Part shown: positions 22,650-32,582 of the stretch, piece by piece
How the letters are laid out: the number at the start of each line of letters is the position of its first letter
Numbering within the stretch: the first letter of the stretch is position 1
NCBI GenBank assembly: GCA_017397695.1
Contig: JAFQIF010000219.1
Span: 1 to 46,818, forward strand
Reading direction: 5' to 3'
From: Clostridia bacterium
Lineage (GTDB): Bacteria; Bacillota_A; Clostridia; Christensenellales; Aristaeellaceae
Length of the DNA stretch: 46,818 nt
The notes under the pieces: generated by a model
The model's database searches: none
The model's input: the letters and a program-made list of their open reading frames with translations, nothing else
Told to the model about the DNA's origin: nothing
Position numbers and translations under genes: made by a program

Positions 22650-25600
22650 TCAGGTTTCATAGCCCTCCTTCCTGTATTTTCTTTGGTTATACAACAGGAA
22701 GATGCTCACCGCGATCAGCAGCCAGCCTCCCATGGTATACAGGAGTGTACCGGGGCCACCGGTAGAGGGCAGCTCGAAGAGCTGCGTGTTGATGAAGGTA
22801 ACGGAGGAACCCTCGCCCTTATCTGCGCTGCCGGAGAACACGGTGCCGGAGGCAGACGTCTTGTCCTCGCCCACGGTGCCCGTGGTCGTCTCCACGCTGG
22901 GCTCGTAATCCTTGCGCAGCTCATCGTCGAAGTCCTCGTTCACGACCCACGTTGTGCCCACCGGCAAACCATAGATGATGAATGTTTCATCCTGTCTGAG
23001 GTAGACCGTCAGGGCCTCGGAGTTCTCCGTGATGGTGATCGTCGCAGGATTGCGCGTATCCGTCACAGGTGCGTTATTCTTGATCGTTGCCGTGGTGTAT
23101 GTACCCGGCAGCAGCGGACCAGCAAGCGCGACCGCAAACTGGAACTCGCGGGTGGTATCCACACCGTTGATCTGCTTGGTGATGCTCAGATCGCCGTAGA
23201 GCACGTTGGTGAATTCCACCTTGCCGCTCTCAACTTCCAGCTTCACAAGCTCACCCTGATCACCCGTGGCAAGGGTGTAGAGCTTCTTGGTGAGCACAAC
23301 GCCCTCGTCCGTCTCTGTCGCGGTAACCTGGAGCAGATACTGCGTTGCATCGTGCGCCACGCCGAAGCCGCTCTCAGGAATGACCTCCGTGATCAGGTAC
23401 GAGTAGGTTTCGCCGTCGGCATCCGCCATGCTCGCCGGGAAGTAGAGCTTGTCGAACACGCCCGTTACGCTGCTCTCGCTTGTCACGTTGATGGTCAGAT
23501 CCGCGATATGGGCAACAACGTCGTAATCCTTGATGTCCAGCTTGATCTGATCAAGGCTGAACTGGAAGGAACGCGTCTTGCCATCCGCATTGGGCACGGT
23601 TTTGATCACAGGGATCTCAAGCTCAGCGCCCTTGACCGTATTGGTCGCCAGGATTTCAACCGTCTCATTGGTGATGATTACGCCTTCGAGAAGCTTCGTC
23701 GTCACGGTGGTCGTCGTGCCGTCCTTATGCGTAACCTTATAGGTAACCGTATAGTCCTCCGTCAGCTCGGTGATCGAGTAATCCGATCCGGCAAGGATAT
23801 TCCGGATCTCAATCCTCTCGCCCACCTTCAGCTCAACGGCGCCTGCGGTCTGCACGGTCCTGGTCGCCGTCTTCGTCTCGCCGACATACACATCGTACGT
23901 CGTGCCGACGGGCAGCTTGGTGTTGTCCAGCTTCACCTCGAACTGGAAGACCTTGTCCGGCGTATCGCCGATGGCGCCCTGCGCCATTTCCTTGGTAATG
24001 CTCAGCTGGCCAAGCATATCCGCCTCGAAATTGTTGATGAATCTGAACGCGGTCGTGCCGTCGCTCATGTCCTTCACAGGGCTGACCACGCCGGTAAAGG
24101 CGCTGCCGCCAATGACGACGTCTTCCTGTCTGGTCGTTTCATTGCCGGAAACCGTAATCTTGCCGTACTGCAGCAGCTCGTTGCCATCCAGGAGCTCGCG
24201 CACGTAATACTTGCCAGCGTTCTCCTGAATGCCTGTGAACTCCGCAGACTGACCAGCCTTGAGCGTGAAGATGCCGTTTGCATCCGTCACACCGGAGCCG
24301 ATCGGTTCCTTGCCCGCAGTTGCCTCACCCTCATAAATGTCATAGGGGGTATTGGCTGCAATGAAGAGTTCGTTGGTCAGCGAGCCGTTCGCATTCGCCT
24401 TGAGCACCTGGAACTTGTAATCCGGATTGCCCAGGATCTGCGCATTGCTCACATCGCCCGTCAGTTCCTTCATGACGGAAATGGCGTTCTTCTTAAGCAG
24501 CGGGAAATTGAAGTTGATACGGCAGACGGAGGAACCGGAGCCGCGCTCCATGTAGAAGAAGTCAAACGTATGGGTAGAGTAATCATGGAAGGTGGTATAT
24601 ACTCCATTTTCCTTCTTCAGGTACTTGTCCAGATTGGTAACGCCAGCCATCGTCAGAATCTGTTCGAACGTGTAAGACTGACTTGCACTGGACGAAACCG
24701 CACCATCCACGTACGTTCCAAAGTCGTAATAGTTGACCTTACCATTTACAAAGTCGATATCGCCGCCGACATGACGATGGATACCGGTCAGATCCAGGAA
24801 GAGGATGTCGTCAATATATACCCAAACGTCATCGTCACCTGCAAAATAGAACTTCATCGGGTAGGCATTGTTCGTGCCCGTCATGCCGTTCTTCGGCTGC
24901 ATGAAGTTCATACGCATATCCATGCCGAAGAAGAAGTTGGTATCCACATCCCAGTCGATATTGTACAGACTCGCAAGCAGACTATCGGTCAGCGTGCCGC
25001 CAAAGCCCTGCGCATTCAAATACTCCTGAATGATCTGCTTGGCATTCGCGCTTTCCCACAGAGATGCATTCTGCAAATTCGTACGATATTTAGCCAGCAT
25101 ATCGACCAATTGTCCAGCCGTCGCATCATACCATGCGCCGGTGCTCTGATTGCGCAGATTTGCGTCATACCAAAGATCATTGATAATACGCTGCACATAA
25201 GTGCCGATCGTGGTGATCTTGCTGACTTGTGTCGCATTCAGTCCATTGGTGATATCATTGAGCGGCAGGAAGTTACCGAAGGGATACAAGATGAAGTTCG
25301 GCGTGATGATCTGATTGTACAGCGTGAAGCGGTTGTTGCTGTACTGCGCATGATTGTCTCGGCTATCATAGTAGTACTCGCCGGACGTCGCATTGCGCTG
25401 GAACAGACCATCGATATTGGCTGTATTCTTCTTGCCGCTGCTGAAGAGCCAATCCAGTTTTCCGCCATTGGAAAGCAGCACCGGATAACCATCTTCGCTC
25501 AGCCAGAAATTCAGAGCACGTTTTCCTGCAGTCAGACCAGTCGGCTTGTTTGTGTACGTATCACCGCTTGTATTGATCGTACCGCCCTGATTGACAACAT

Positions 25601-28600
25601 TTACACGGTTTCTGCTGTAGCCATTCGCTCCAACAGAACTAGAATGGTATGAACCGTAGTCAAGATCGGTGATCATCGAGTTGCCAAAGTCGATATTATC
25701 AACACGGGTTCGGCTGAATGCATAGCTCGTCATGTACGCGCCGCCGTTCCATTGGAAGCCCGGCCAGTTCTTGTCCGCTTTCCACCTATCGTTGATACTG
25801 GCTGTGTAGTCGTACAGGTTCAGTTCAACAAAATCGCTGGTCGAAACGCCGTTGACAACCGTAGGCGTATCCGACGTAATATTGCTGACAAAAACCATAC
25901 TGGACCAGACGTACTCCAGCTCCATGAACTTGTCAATGTTCGAGATGTACGCGCGCTGCTCCGGCAGCAGGTTCATATAAGCGTTATATGCGGTTTCCAC
26001 TCTGCCGTACGCTTCCATCAGCGCAGCATAGTCTTCGTCGCTCTCCGTTTCATCGTACGCATAAACGAGCGCATCGTACTCATCCGCAGACGGCATAGCG
26101 TCAATCATCGCGATGACCTTCGCCACCTCTTTGGATTTCTCATTCTCGCTCACGCTGGCGTAGCCGATGATTTCCGGCTCAGAATCAGCAGACAAGCTCA
26201 GTGTCGCGATGCCGCCGCTGTTCACGATGGAATCGGTCGCATCCTGTCCGATTTCCGCAACCATTCCATCCACATCGCCGGCGATCAGATGAACCTCACC
26301 AGAGCGCATCCACACGTTGTACGGATTCTCGCGCGCCATTTCTGCAGATATAGAACTGGCCTCCGTATCCACATATGTCATGGATCCATCGTCCGGATTG
26401 AACCTGAACGGAACCACACTCACATCCACGCTGTCCACCAGCGCGGTGTCGTCGGCAGTGCCGTCGCCGTCGGTATCCAGGAAGACCAGATCGCCCGCCT
26501 GCGGCATATAGCCGGCAGCCTTGTGATACAGGCCACGGTCGGCAAGCATCTGCGCCCACGGAGCAGCGTCCGCGCTCAGCGGGAAGTCGGTCAGGTTCGC
26601 ATAGTGCAGCACGAAGGACGCAAACAGGCTGCTCCAGTTATCGCGTTGCTCACCGTACCAGTCGCCGTAGCGGGTCACGACCTGCACAGCGGCGTCTTCC
26701 AGATCAAGCGGCGCTTTCACCGTCTCTTCGTAGCCAATCTGCGAGCGGGCCACAGCCAGGACATCCTCGCTGGAATCGCCTGTAAGCTCGATACCCATCA
26801 GGGATTCTTCCCACGCAGCAACCTGTCTGACGATCTCAACCGCGATTTCCGCCTGGGCCTCGCGGCCGTCGGCATCCGTCACCTTCACGATCACCGTATG
26901 CATACCGGTCTTCTCCGGCAGGAAGGTGAACGCGTATTCCGTCGGCTCGCTCTTGGGCGCATCCTCGACAGCGGGTTCGCTGTCCGCCGCGTCCGCATAC
27001 GTCTCGCCGTCGGCAGCCGTATCCTCGCCCGCATCGCCGGCAGGCTCTTCGCCGCCGTCGAGCGCAGCAGGCTCGGCGCTCTGCGTATTCTCTTCGGATG
27101 CATCCGGAAGCGCTTCTTCCGTGCCGTCCGTGATTTCGGTGTTCTCGCCGGAGTCTTCCTGCTCATCAGCCGGAAGCTCTCCGCCGGTCTCAGCCGGGGT
27201 ATCCTCCGCCGGAATCTGCTCCGTTTCCACAGCGCGCACATGCATGCCCACCGTATACGGCGCAGCGCCGCCGGTAATCATGGTGCTGACCAGAACCGGC
27301 TCAAACGGATCGTTGTAGTCCAGCTCGCGCGCCTCGGCCGCCAGCGTGATCACAATCGGCTCCGCCGTGCAGTACAAATCGTGCGCGTGCTCTGTCTTGC
27401 CGCAGACCAACACGGTTGTATCATCGTAGCAAGTGCCAACGTGCGTGTGTTCCTCAAGGCCGCAGTAGTACGTCGGCGGCATCTTGATTCTGACGGGGAT
27501 TGTCTTCTCGATATTAATAGACTCATTTCCCCAAATCATCATGTTCAGCTTCAAAACATACTCGCCGTCGTGCAGAGTCTTTGTACTGTACGATGTTTTG
27601 AGTTTCAGTTCAGCAATCTGATCCCAGAAGGCACCCATATCCTGACGGATCAGGGTATCCCCCTCGTACAGACCGTATGTGATATAAATCGAGTTGACTT
27701 GGTATTCTTCAAGCTCTTTGCTGATATCAACGCTCAGATTCAGATCGCCGTTTTCGTCCGGCGTCACCTCGATCACTTCCGGCTCCTCGATGACCGGCGG
27801 GATCAGGCAGTTCTCGTCGTGCGCATGCTCTTCGACTTCGCAGATCAGGTTGCTCTGTTCATCGAAGCACTTTTCACCGTGCGTGTGTTCTTCCTTGCCG
27901 CAGAAGTACTCCGGCGCGGGCGCGGCGATCGTCATCGTCAGGCTCGTCTGCGCGGCGAAGCCGTCGGCGTCCGTCACCGTGATCTCCGCGCTGTATTCGC
28001 CCGGCAGCTCCGGCACGAAGAAGAATCGCACCGCGCCCTCTTCGCTCGTCATCTGGGCGCTCTGCAGCAGCACATCGCCCTGATAGACGTTGGCAGTGAC
28101 CGCGTAGGGGCCATAGCCGCCCGTGATCGCAGCATCCACCACGACACGCATGCTTTCGCCAAGCACAAACTGCTCGGCATCGGAGGTCAGCGCCGCAGAC
28201 AGCGGATCAATCTGCATGATGCACGCATCGCCATGCACATGCTCATCCATGCCGCACTCCGGAGTGTAGATGCTGCTCAGGCAGTTATTGTTGTGGACAT
28301 GCGCTTCCAGACCACAAATATACCTGACCGGACGCGGGGTCTTCAGGCAATCCTCGCTGTGCTCATGCTCCTTAAGACCGCAGACCAACGCCTCGTTTTC
28401 ATCATAGCACTCCTCGGCATGCATATGCGAAGGATTGCCGCACAGGTATTCGGTCTCCGGGGTTTCCGCCATCTCTTCCTGCGCAGTCAGGCAGGCGTCG
28501 CTGTGCTCATGCTCCTCGGCCCCGCAGATGACGGCGTTGCTTTCGTCGTAGCATTCCTCGCCATGCGCATGCGCCTCAAGGCCACAGACATACTCCTGAT

Positions 28601-31445
28601 CGGCCTCTTCCGGCAGTTCTTCTTCAACCGCCAGGCAGGCGTCGCTGTGCTCATGCTCCTCGGCCCCGCAGATGACGGCATTGCTTTCGTCGTAGCATTC
28701 CTCGCCGTGCACATGCGCCTCAAGGCCGCAGACATACTCCTGATCGGCCTCTTCCGGCTGCACAGCATCCGGATCCGTGATCGTCATGACCAGTTCGGAT
28801 TCTGCAACAGCTTCCAGTGCATCGGTCACGGTAACCCTGGCGACGTATTCACCGGCCTGATCCGGCGCATAGTAGAACTTGAACTCGCCGCTTTCGGTTC
28901 CCAGCTGCATATTCTGAAGCAGCGCTTCGCCCTGATACACGTTGATCGTCAGCATGTACGGCGCTGCGCCGCCGCTGATCACGCCCATGACGGATACGCG
29001 CGCGCTTTCGCCAAGCACAAAGCTCTCCGCATCCGAAGTCAGCGCCGCAGCAAACTCCGCTTCATCTTCGAGCGACTCGTCATCGTCTTCCTCAGACGCC
29101 GTCAGGCAGCTGGCCTCATGCTCATGTTCGGTGAGCGTACAGACCATCTCACCGCCCTCGTTTACGCACTGTGCATCGTGCACATGCTCACTGAGACCAC
29201 AGACATATTCATCAGCCTGTCCATCCTGAGGATCGGCTTCATTTTTTTCTGTCTCCTCGCCGGCAGGCGCGGCAGAACGCAGGCTCATCATGCTGCTCAT
29301 GCCGAAGAACAGTTCTTCCTCCTGCTCTTCAGACTGCTGGTCTTCACTCAGCTGGCCTTCCGGTTCTTCACCAGACTCTTCGCCGCTTTCTGCACCCTGC
29401 TCATCCGCAGAATTCGCCTGTTGTGCTTCTTCATCCTGCTCGTCGGCTTCGACATCGCCAAAGAACAGTTCTTCTTCCGTTTCCTCCTGATCGGACGGCG
29501 CTACAGTTTCCACTTCATTGTCCGGATCAAAGAACTCGTCTTCCTCTCCGCCGGTGGTTTCCGTGTCGCCGGTTTCCTCTTCGTCGTGGGGCAGCTCTTC
29601 CAGCAGTTCCTCGTCCGCACGTGCCTGTATCTCAAGCAGATCGCCGCGGATATAGCCGATCGCATCATTGAACTTGACCAGATACCAGCGCATATCCCCC
29701 TGATCGGCTGCGCCAAGCAGGGTAACCCTCGTATCAGCCTTTCTGACCTTGCGCACAAAAGCGCTGTCCTGAGACGGCTGGCTGCGCATGTTCACGCTGT
29801 CCTTGGTCGTTCTTGCCATGCCGCTGAGCTCAATATCGGGCTCTGCAGTCTTCTGCTCCGCAACGCCCGCGCGCTCCATCAGCTTCTTCGTGTTCGCATA
29901 GCCGATGATATCGTCGCTATAGAGCGAATAGCTCCTGCGCTGTACGATCGAGGCGCTGTTGCCCTCAATCGTGTACAGATTGACGCCATCCACGTTTTCC
30001 ACAATGCCCATGTGGCTCGGCGTTTCCTCGTTCTCCCACATGAAGAACACCAGATCGCCGCGCTCAGGCATATAGTCGCTATCCTCGAGCGCATCCATGG
30101 CGTCAATCGCATCCATATATGCGGATACGCCTGCAGCCTGCGGATAAGACTTGGCGGGAATACCAGCATATTCCTGACAGAACGCCACGAACATGCCGCA
30201 CCACTGCGCATACGGAGCACCATACCAATCGCCGTAGCGCGTATAGCCCCTGCGGACGCCGTCTTCAATGACAAAGTTGATGCGGCTCTCCTGATAGCCC
30301 AGCTGGCTCTGTGCAATCGCCACAAGATCCTGGCGCCAATCGCCGCTCAGGCGCACCTCGGCCACGCTCTTTTCCCACGAAGCCGGATACTCTACAGCAT
30401 GCACGGCGACCGGGGTGGTCACGCTGACGCTGGTCTCACGGCCAGCAGCGTCCGTTACGTATGCGGTTGCGACGTGGTCGCCCGCATTTTCCGGATAATA
30501 GGTCAGCTCTGCAATTCCTGCATCAGCAAGATGGAAGGTCTGCGTGCTTCTGGTCTCACCGTTGACGCTCACGCGAAGCTCAACCGTGAACGGCGCGACG
30601 CCGTCACGGACAGTTGCCGTCACCGAGACGCCGCCCTCGCCGACAAATAGATAATGGATACTGCTGCGGATGCTCGCCGCCAGCTCAGGAAGCTGCTCTT
30701 CCTCAGCCTGGATGTCGTCATCCGTCTTTTCTTCATTTTCAGGTGCCTGTGCGCCATCCGGCGTCATTTGCTCGCCGGTGGTCTGGTCGTTATCCGGAGT
30801 CTCCTGCTCGCCGGTGGTCTCCTCGCTGTCCGGAGTTTCCTGCTCGCCGGCAGTTTCCTCGCTGTCCGGAGTTACCTGCTCGCCGGCAGTTTCCTCGCTG
30901 TCCGGAGTTTCCTGCTCGCCGGTAGTCTCCTCGCTGTCCGGAGTTTCCTGCTCGCCGGTAGTCTCCTCGCTGTCCGGAGTATCCTGCTCAACGCCGGTCT
31001 CCTCGCTGTCCGGAGTATCCTGCTCAACGCCGGTCTCCTCGCTGTCCGGAGTATCCTGCTCAACGCCGGTCTCCTCGCCGTCCGGAGTCTCCTGCTGCGC
31101 CGGTTCCTGCGCGGCAGCTGCCGGAGCTTCCTGCTGCGCCGGTTCCTGCGCGGCAGCTGCCGGAGCTTCCTGCTGCGCCGGTTCCTGCGCGGCGGCTGCC
31201 GGAGCTTCCTGCTGCGCCGGTTCCTGCGCGGCGGCTGCCGGAGCTTCCTGCTGTGCCGGTTCCTGCGCAGCGGCTGCCGGAGCTTCCTGCTGCGCCGGCT
31301 CCTGTACTACGGTATCCGTAATGGTTATTTGCTCTTCCTGCTGTTCTGCAAGCGCTGCGCTGACAGAGAAAACGCGCGGAAGGCCTGAAAATTCGGAAAA
31401 CAGTATGGCGATTCCCAGCAGCAGCGCCACAACTCTCCTTCTCAT
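22650..31445 (-). CDS. Giant LPSTG-anchored adhesin with CHAP, SH3b, Cys/His modules, fibro-slime and pilin domains
   Basis: A 2931-residue exported surface protein, probably the pilus tip. The start is the ATG at 31445 (MRRRVVALLLG), eight bases after GGAGG. The order is: signal peptide; acidic tandem repeats (about 45-235); Ig-like domain; CHAP domain (about 370-525; Cys416 in QWCGMF, His478 in SHMGIV, then EGN); SH3b (about 542-610); acidic linker; seven paired Cys/His modules like YVCGLEAHVHGEEC mixed with Ig-like domains (about 747-1360); a second CHAP-like domain lacking Cys and His (about 1566-1720); fibro-slime/PA14-like domain (GDDDVWVYIDD, LTGIHRHVGG, about 2050-2380); DUF5979-, FctA- and Cna-B-like stalk domains; LPSTG at 2892, a membrane helix and a basic tail. 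It follows its own signal peptidase gene by 23 bases. Confidence 0.93.
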   Translation of the reverse strand: MRRRVVALLLGIAILFSEFSGLPRVFSVSAALAEQQEEQITITDTVVQEPAQQEAPAAAAQEPAQQEAPAAAAQEPAQQEAPAAAAQEPAQQEAPAAAAQEPAQQEAPAAAAQEPAQQETPDGEETGVEQDTPDSEETGVEQDTPDSEETGVEQDTPDSEETTGEQETPDSEETTGEQETPDSEETAGEQVTPDSEETAGEQETPDSEETTGEQETPDNDQTTGEQMTPDGAQAPENEEKTDDDIQAEEEQLPELAASIRSSIHYLFVGEGGVSVTATVRDGVAPFTVELRVSVNGETRSTQTFHLADAGIAELTYYPENAGDHVATAYVTDAAGRETSVSVTTPVAVHAVEYPASWEKSVAEVRLSGDWRQDLVAIAQSQLGYQESRINFVIEDGVRRGYTRYGDWYGAPYAQWCGMFVAFCQEYAGIPAKSYPQAAGVSAYMDAIDAMDALEDSDYMPERGDLVFFMWENEETPSHMGIVENVDGVNLYTIEGNSASIVQRRSYSLYSDDIIGYANTKKLMERAGVAEQKTAEPDIELSGMARTTKDSVNMRSQPSQDSAFVRKVRKADTRVTLLGAADQGDMRWYLVKFNDAIGYIRGDLLEIQARADEELLEELPHDEEETGDTETTGGEEDEFFDPDNEVETVAPSDQEETEEELFFGDVEADEQDEEAQQANSADEQGAESGEESGEEPEGQLSEDQQSEEQEEELFFGMSSMMSLRSAAPAGEETEKNEADPQDGQADEYVCGLSEHVHDAQCVNEGGEMVCTLTEHEHEASCLTASEEDDDESLEDEAEFAAALTSDAESFVLGESARVSVMGVISGGAAPYMLTINVYQGEALLQNMQLGTESGEFKFYYAPDQAGEYVARVTVTDALEAVAESELVMTITDPDAVQPEEADQEYVCGLEAHVHGEECYDESNAVICGAEEHEHSDACLAVEEELPEEADQEYVCGLEAHAHGEECYDESNAVICGAEEHEHSDACLTAQEEMAETPETEYLCGNPSHMHAEECYDENEALVCGLKEHEHSEDCLKTPRPVRYICGLEAHVHNNNCLSSIYTPECGMDEHVHGDACIMQIDPLSAALTSDAEQFVLGESMRVVVDAAITGGYGPYAVTANVYQGDVLLQSAQMTSEEGAVRFFFVPELPGEYSAEITVTDADGFAAQTSLTMTIAAPAPEYFCGKEEHTHGEKCFDEQSNLICEVEEHAHDENCLIPPVIEEPEVIEVTPDENGDLNLSVDISKELEEYQVNSIYITYGLYEGDTLIRQDMGAFWDQIAELKLKTSYSTKTLHDGEYVLKLNMMIWGNESINIEKTIPVRIKMPPTYYCGLEEHTHVGTCYDDTTVLVCGKTEHAHDLYCTAEPIVITLAAEARELDYNDPFEPVLVSTMITGGAAPYTVGMHVRAVETEQIPAEDTPAETGGELPADEQEDSGENTEITDGTEEALPDASEENTQSAEPAALDGGEEPAGDAGEDTAADGETYADAADSEPAVEDAPKSEPTEYAFTFLPEKTGMHTVIVKVTDADGREAQAEIAVEIVRQVAAWEESLMGIELTGDSSEDVLAVARSQIGYEETVKAPLDLEDAAVQVVTRYGDWYGEQRDNWSSLFASFVLHYANLTDFPLSADAAPWAQMLADRGLYHKAAGYMPQAGDLVFLDTDGDGTADDTALVDSVDVSVVPFRFNPDDGSMTYVDTEASSISAEMARENPYNVWMRSGEVHLIAGDVDGMVAEIGQDATDSIVNSGGIATLSLSADSEPEIIGYASVSENEKSKEVAKVIAMIDAMPSADEYDALVYAYDETESDEDYAALMEAYGRVETAYNAYMNLLPEQRAYISNIDKFMELEYVWSSMVFVSNITSDTPTVVNGVSTSDFVELNLYDYTASINDRWKADKNWPGFQWNGGAYMTSYAFSRTRVDNIDFGNSMITDLDYGSYHSSSVGANGYSRNRVNVVNQGGTINTSGDTYTNKPTGLTAGKRALNFWLSEDGYPVLLSNGGKLDWLFSSGKKNTANIDGLFQRNATSGEYYYDSRDNHAQYSNNRFTLYNQIITPNFILYPFGNFLPLNDITNGLNATQVSKITTIGTYVQRIINDLWYDANLRNQSTGAWYDATAGQLVDMLAKYRTNLQNASLWESANAKQIIQEYLNAQGFGGTLTDSLLASLYNIDWDVDTNFFFGMDMRMNFMQPKNGMTGTNNAYPMKFYFAGDDDVWVYIDDILFLDLTGIHRHVGGDIDFVNGKVNYYDFGTYVDGAVSSSASQSYTFEQILTMAGVTNLDKYLKKENGVYTTFHDYSTHTFDFFYMERGSGSSVCRINFNFPLLKKNAISVMKELTGDVSNAQILGNPDYKFQVLKANANGSLTNELFIAANTPYDIYEGEATAGKEPIGSGVTDANGIFTLKAGQSAEFTGIQENAGKYYVRELLDGNELLQYGKITVSGNETTRQEDVVIGGSAFTGVVSPVKDMSDGTTAFRFINNFEADMLGQLSITKEMAQGAIGDTPDKVFQFEVKLDNTKLPVGTTYDVYVGETKTATRTVQTAGAVELKVGERIEIRNILAGSDYSITELTEDYTVTYKVTHKDGTTTTVTTKLLEGVIITNETVEILATNTVKGAELEIPVIKTVPNADGKTRSFQFSLDQIKLDIKDYDVVAHIADLTINVTSESSVTGVFDKLYFPASMADADGETYSYLITEVIPESGFGVAHDATQYLLQVTATETDEGVVLTKKLYTLATGDQGELVKLEVESGKVEFTNVLYGDLSITKQINGVDTTREFQFAVALAGPLLPGTYTTATIKNNAPVTDTRNPATITITENSEALTVYLRQDETFIIYGLPVGTTWVVNEDFDDELRKDYEPSVETTTGTVGEDKTSASGTVFSGSADKGEGSSVTFINTQLFELPSTGGPGTLLYTMGGWLLIAVSIFLLYNQRKYRKEGYET
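30750..31310 (-). repeat. Tandem coding repeats in the adhesin N-terminus
   Basis: Six units of a 13-codon repeat (QEPAQQEAPAAAA; 39 bp, the last one joining the next array) are followed by nine full units of a 12-codon repeat (TPDSEETxGEQx; 36 bp) and a partial tenth. Unit lengths are multiples of three, so copy-number changes keep the frame. The DNA copies are nearly identical, which suggests recent expansion. Confidence 0.9.
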
Positions 31446-31468
31446 GTTCCGTTCCTCCATAACTCTGT

Positions 31469-32065
31469 TCAGTCGTCGTTCATCCATCCGAATGCATTCA
31501 GCGGCCAAATTCTCAGCGCCGCCTTGCCGATGATCTGCTCACGGGCGATACAGCCCATGGCAGAACTGCGGGAATCAACCGACAGTTCCCGGTTGTCACC
31601 CAGAACGAATACGCGCGCTTGCGGCACCTCGAACGGAAACTCAAGATCGCACTCGCCAAGGGCTTTCGTACTCAGATACGTTTCGTCGATCACGCGATCA
31701 TTCACCGTCAGCGTGCCGTCCTGCGCCATTTCTACCTTGTCGCCTTCAACAGCGACCACTCTCTTGACCAGCATCTTATTGCCCTCTACATAGAAGACAA
31801 TCAGATCTCCAGGCTCGACGTCATCGCCGCGAAGCGCAATCAGAACATCGCCGCGCTTCAACGTATTGGCCATGGAATCGCCGGTAATGCGGATCACGGG
31901 CAGGAACGCCGCTGCCGACAGAATCAGCGCTGCGGCAATCAGCAGCGAAAACAGCGTGCTGCGCAGCGTACGCGCATACGCACGCTTATAGCGGATGCGC
32001 TTGAGCTCGCTGCGCATCTGATCCGCAACCGGGCTTGCCTGTCCTTGTCCCTTATGGTTTTTCAT
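31469..32065 (-). CDS. Signal peptidase I of the pilus locus
   Basis: A 198-residue membrane-bound leader peptidase. One membrane helix (TLFSLLIAAALILSAAAFL) is followed by the catalytic Ser in ITGDSMANTL and Lys in LVKRVVAVEGD. GDNRELSVDSRSSAMG is the family's box E. Its ATG overlaps the stop of the coiled-coil gene by four bases (ATGA). Signal peptidases encoded in pilus operons process the pilin precursors. Its place directly before the giant adhesin suggests a dedicated role. Confidence 0.95.
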   Translation of the reverse strand: MKNHKGQGQASPVADQMRSELKRIRYKRAYARTLRSTLFSLLIAAALILSAAAFLPVIRITGDSMANTLKRGDVLIALRGDDVEPGDLIVFYVEGNKMLVKRVVAVEGDKVEMAQDGTLTVNDRVIDETYLSTKALGECDLEFPFEVPQARVFVLGDNRELSVDSRSSAMGCIAREQIIGKAALRIWPLNAFGWMNDD

Positions 32066-32475
32066 AAACCCATTCCTCTTTTGCGTCTTCTCGTCAAGCC
32101 TGGCTGGACTTCGCCCTGTTCGGACGGTTCGTCCTGCGCCAGATTCTCCGTCTGTCCGGCTTTCATCATATTATATGTAGCTTCTGCCGGCGCACGACCC
32201 GTCTGCTGCGGATACATCCTGCGGATATTCTCCAGATACTGATCCGCAGCCTTCTGCGCCGCTTCGAATACGCCGCTGAGCTGTATGGACGCTTCTGCAA
32301 TCGAACCCGCTCTGGAAATGGCAATCGCCCGATCCGAGAGCTGCTTCTGTGCCAGCGCCAGCTTTTCTTCCAACTGTGCCACCTTATGCTCAAGCGCCTC
32401 TTTTTCATCCGTATATTGGATCAGCAACTCCAGGAGTTCCTCCCGGCTCATTTTTCTGATCGGCTTTTCTTTCAT
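32062..32475 (-). CDS. Coiled-coil protein, first gene of the pilus operon (137 aa)
   Basis: The start is the ATG at 32475 (MKEKPIRKMSREELL), after GGGGGA. The first half is one coiled coil (LLELLIQYTDEKEALEHKV, QLEEKLALAQKQLSDR). A second helix (about 55-85) and a disordered basic tail ending RRRKRGMGL follow. There is no signal peptide. Small proteins of this layout open pilus operons in several Clostridia; function is unknown, but scaffolding or coordination of secretion is possible. Its stop overlaps the signal peptidase start. Confidence 0.8.
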   Translation of the reverse strand: MKEKPIRKMSREELLELLIQYTDEKEALEHKVAQLEEKLALAQKQLSDRAIAISRAGSIAEASIQLSGVFEAAQKAADQYLENIRRMYPQQTGRAPAEATYNMMKAGQTENLAQDEPSEQGEVQPGLTRRRKRGMGL

Positions 32476-32552
32476 GCTGATCCCCCGCTCTATCTCTTCA
32501 TCCTGCAATGTAATGCGTATATTTTCACACCTATTGGAATTTTACTTGATGT

Positions 32553-32582
32553 ATTATACATCGTAAGTATATCTTTTATCAA
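32553..32582 (-). promoter_or_regulatory. Promoter of the pilus operon
   Basis: Leftward: TTGATA (32582-32577), 18-bp spacer, TATAAT (32558-32553). It leaves a leader of about 70 bases. Confidence 0.65.

Noticed and set aside
21069..30650. Very long open frames (over 1500 codons each) on the plus strand opposite the adhesin and pilin genes
   Set aside because: They lie antisense to genes with signal peptides, domains and ribosome sites. Their translations are His/Arg/Leu/Ile-rich without motifs, as expected from the opposite strand of this codon usage.
30750..31310. Possible CRISPR array because of regular repeats
   Set aside because: Repeats are contiguous 36- and 39-bp coding units without unique spacers, in frame with the adhesin; no cas genes are nearby.
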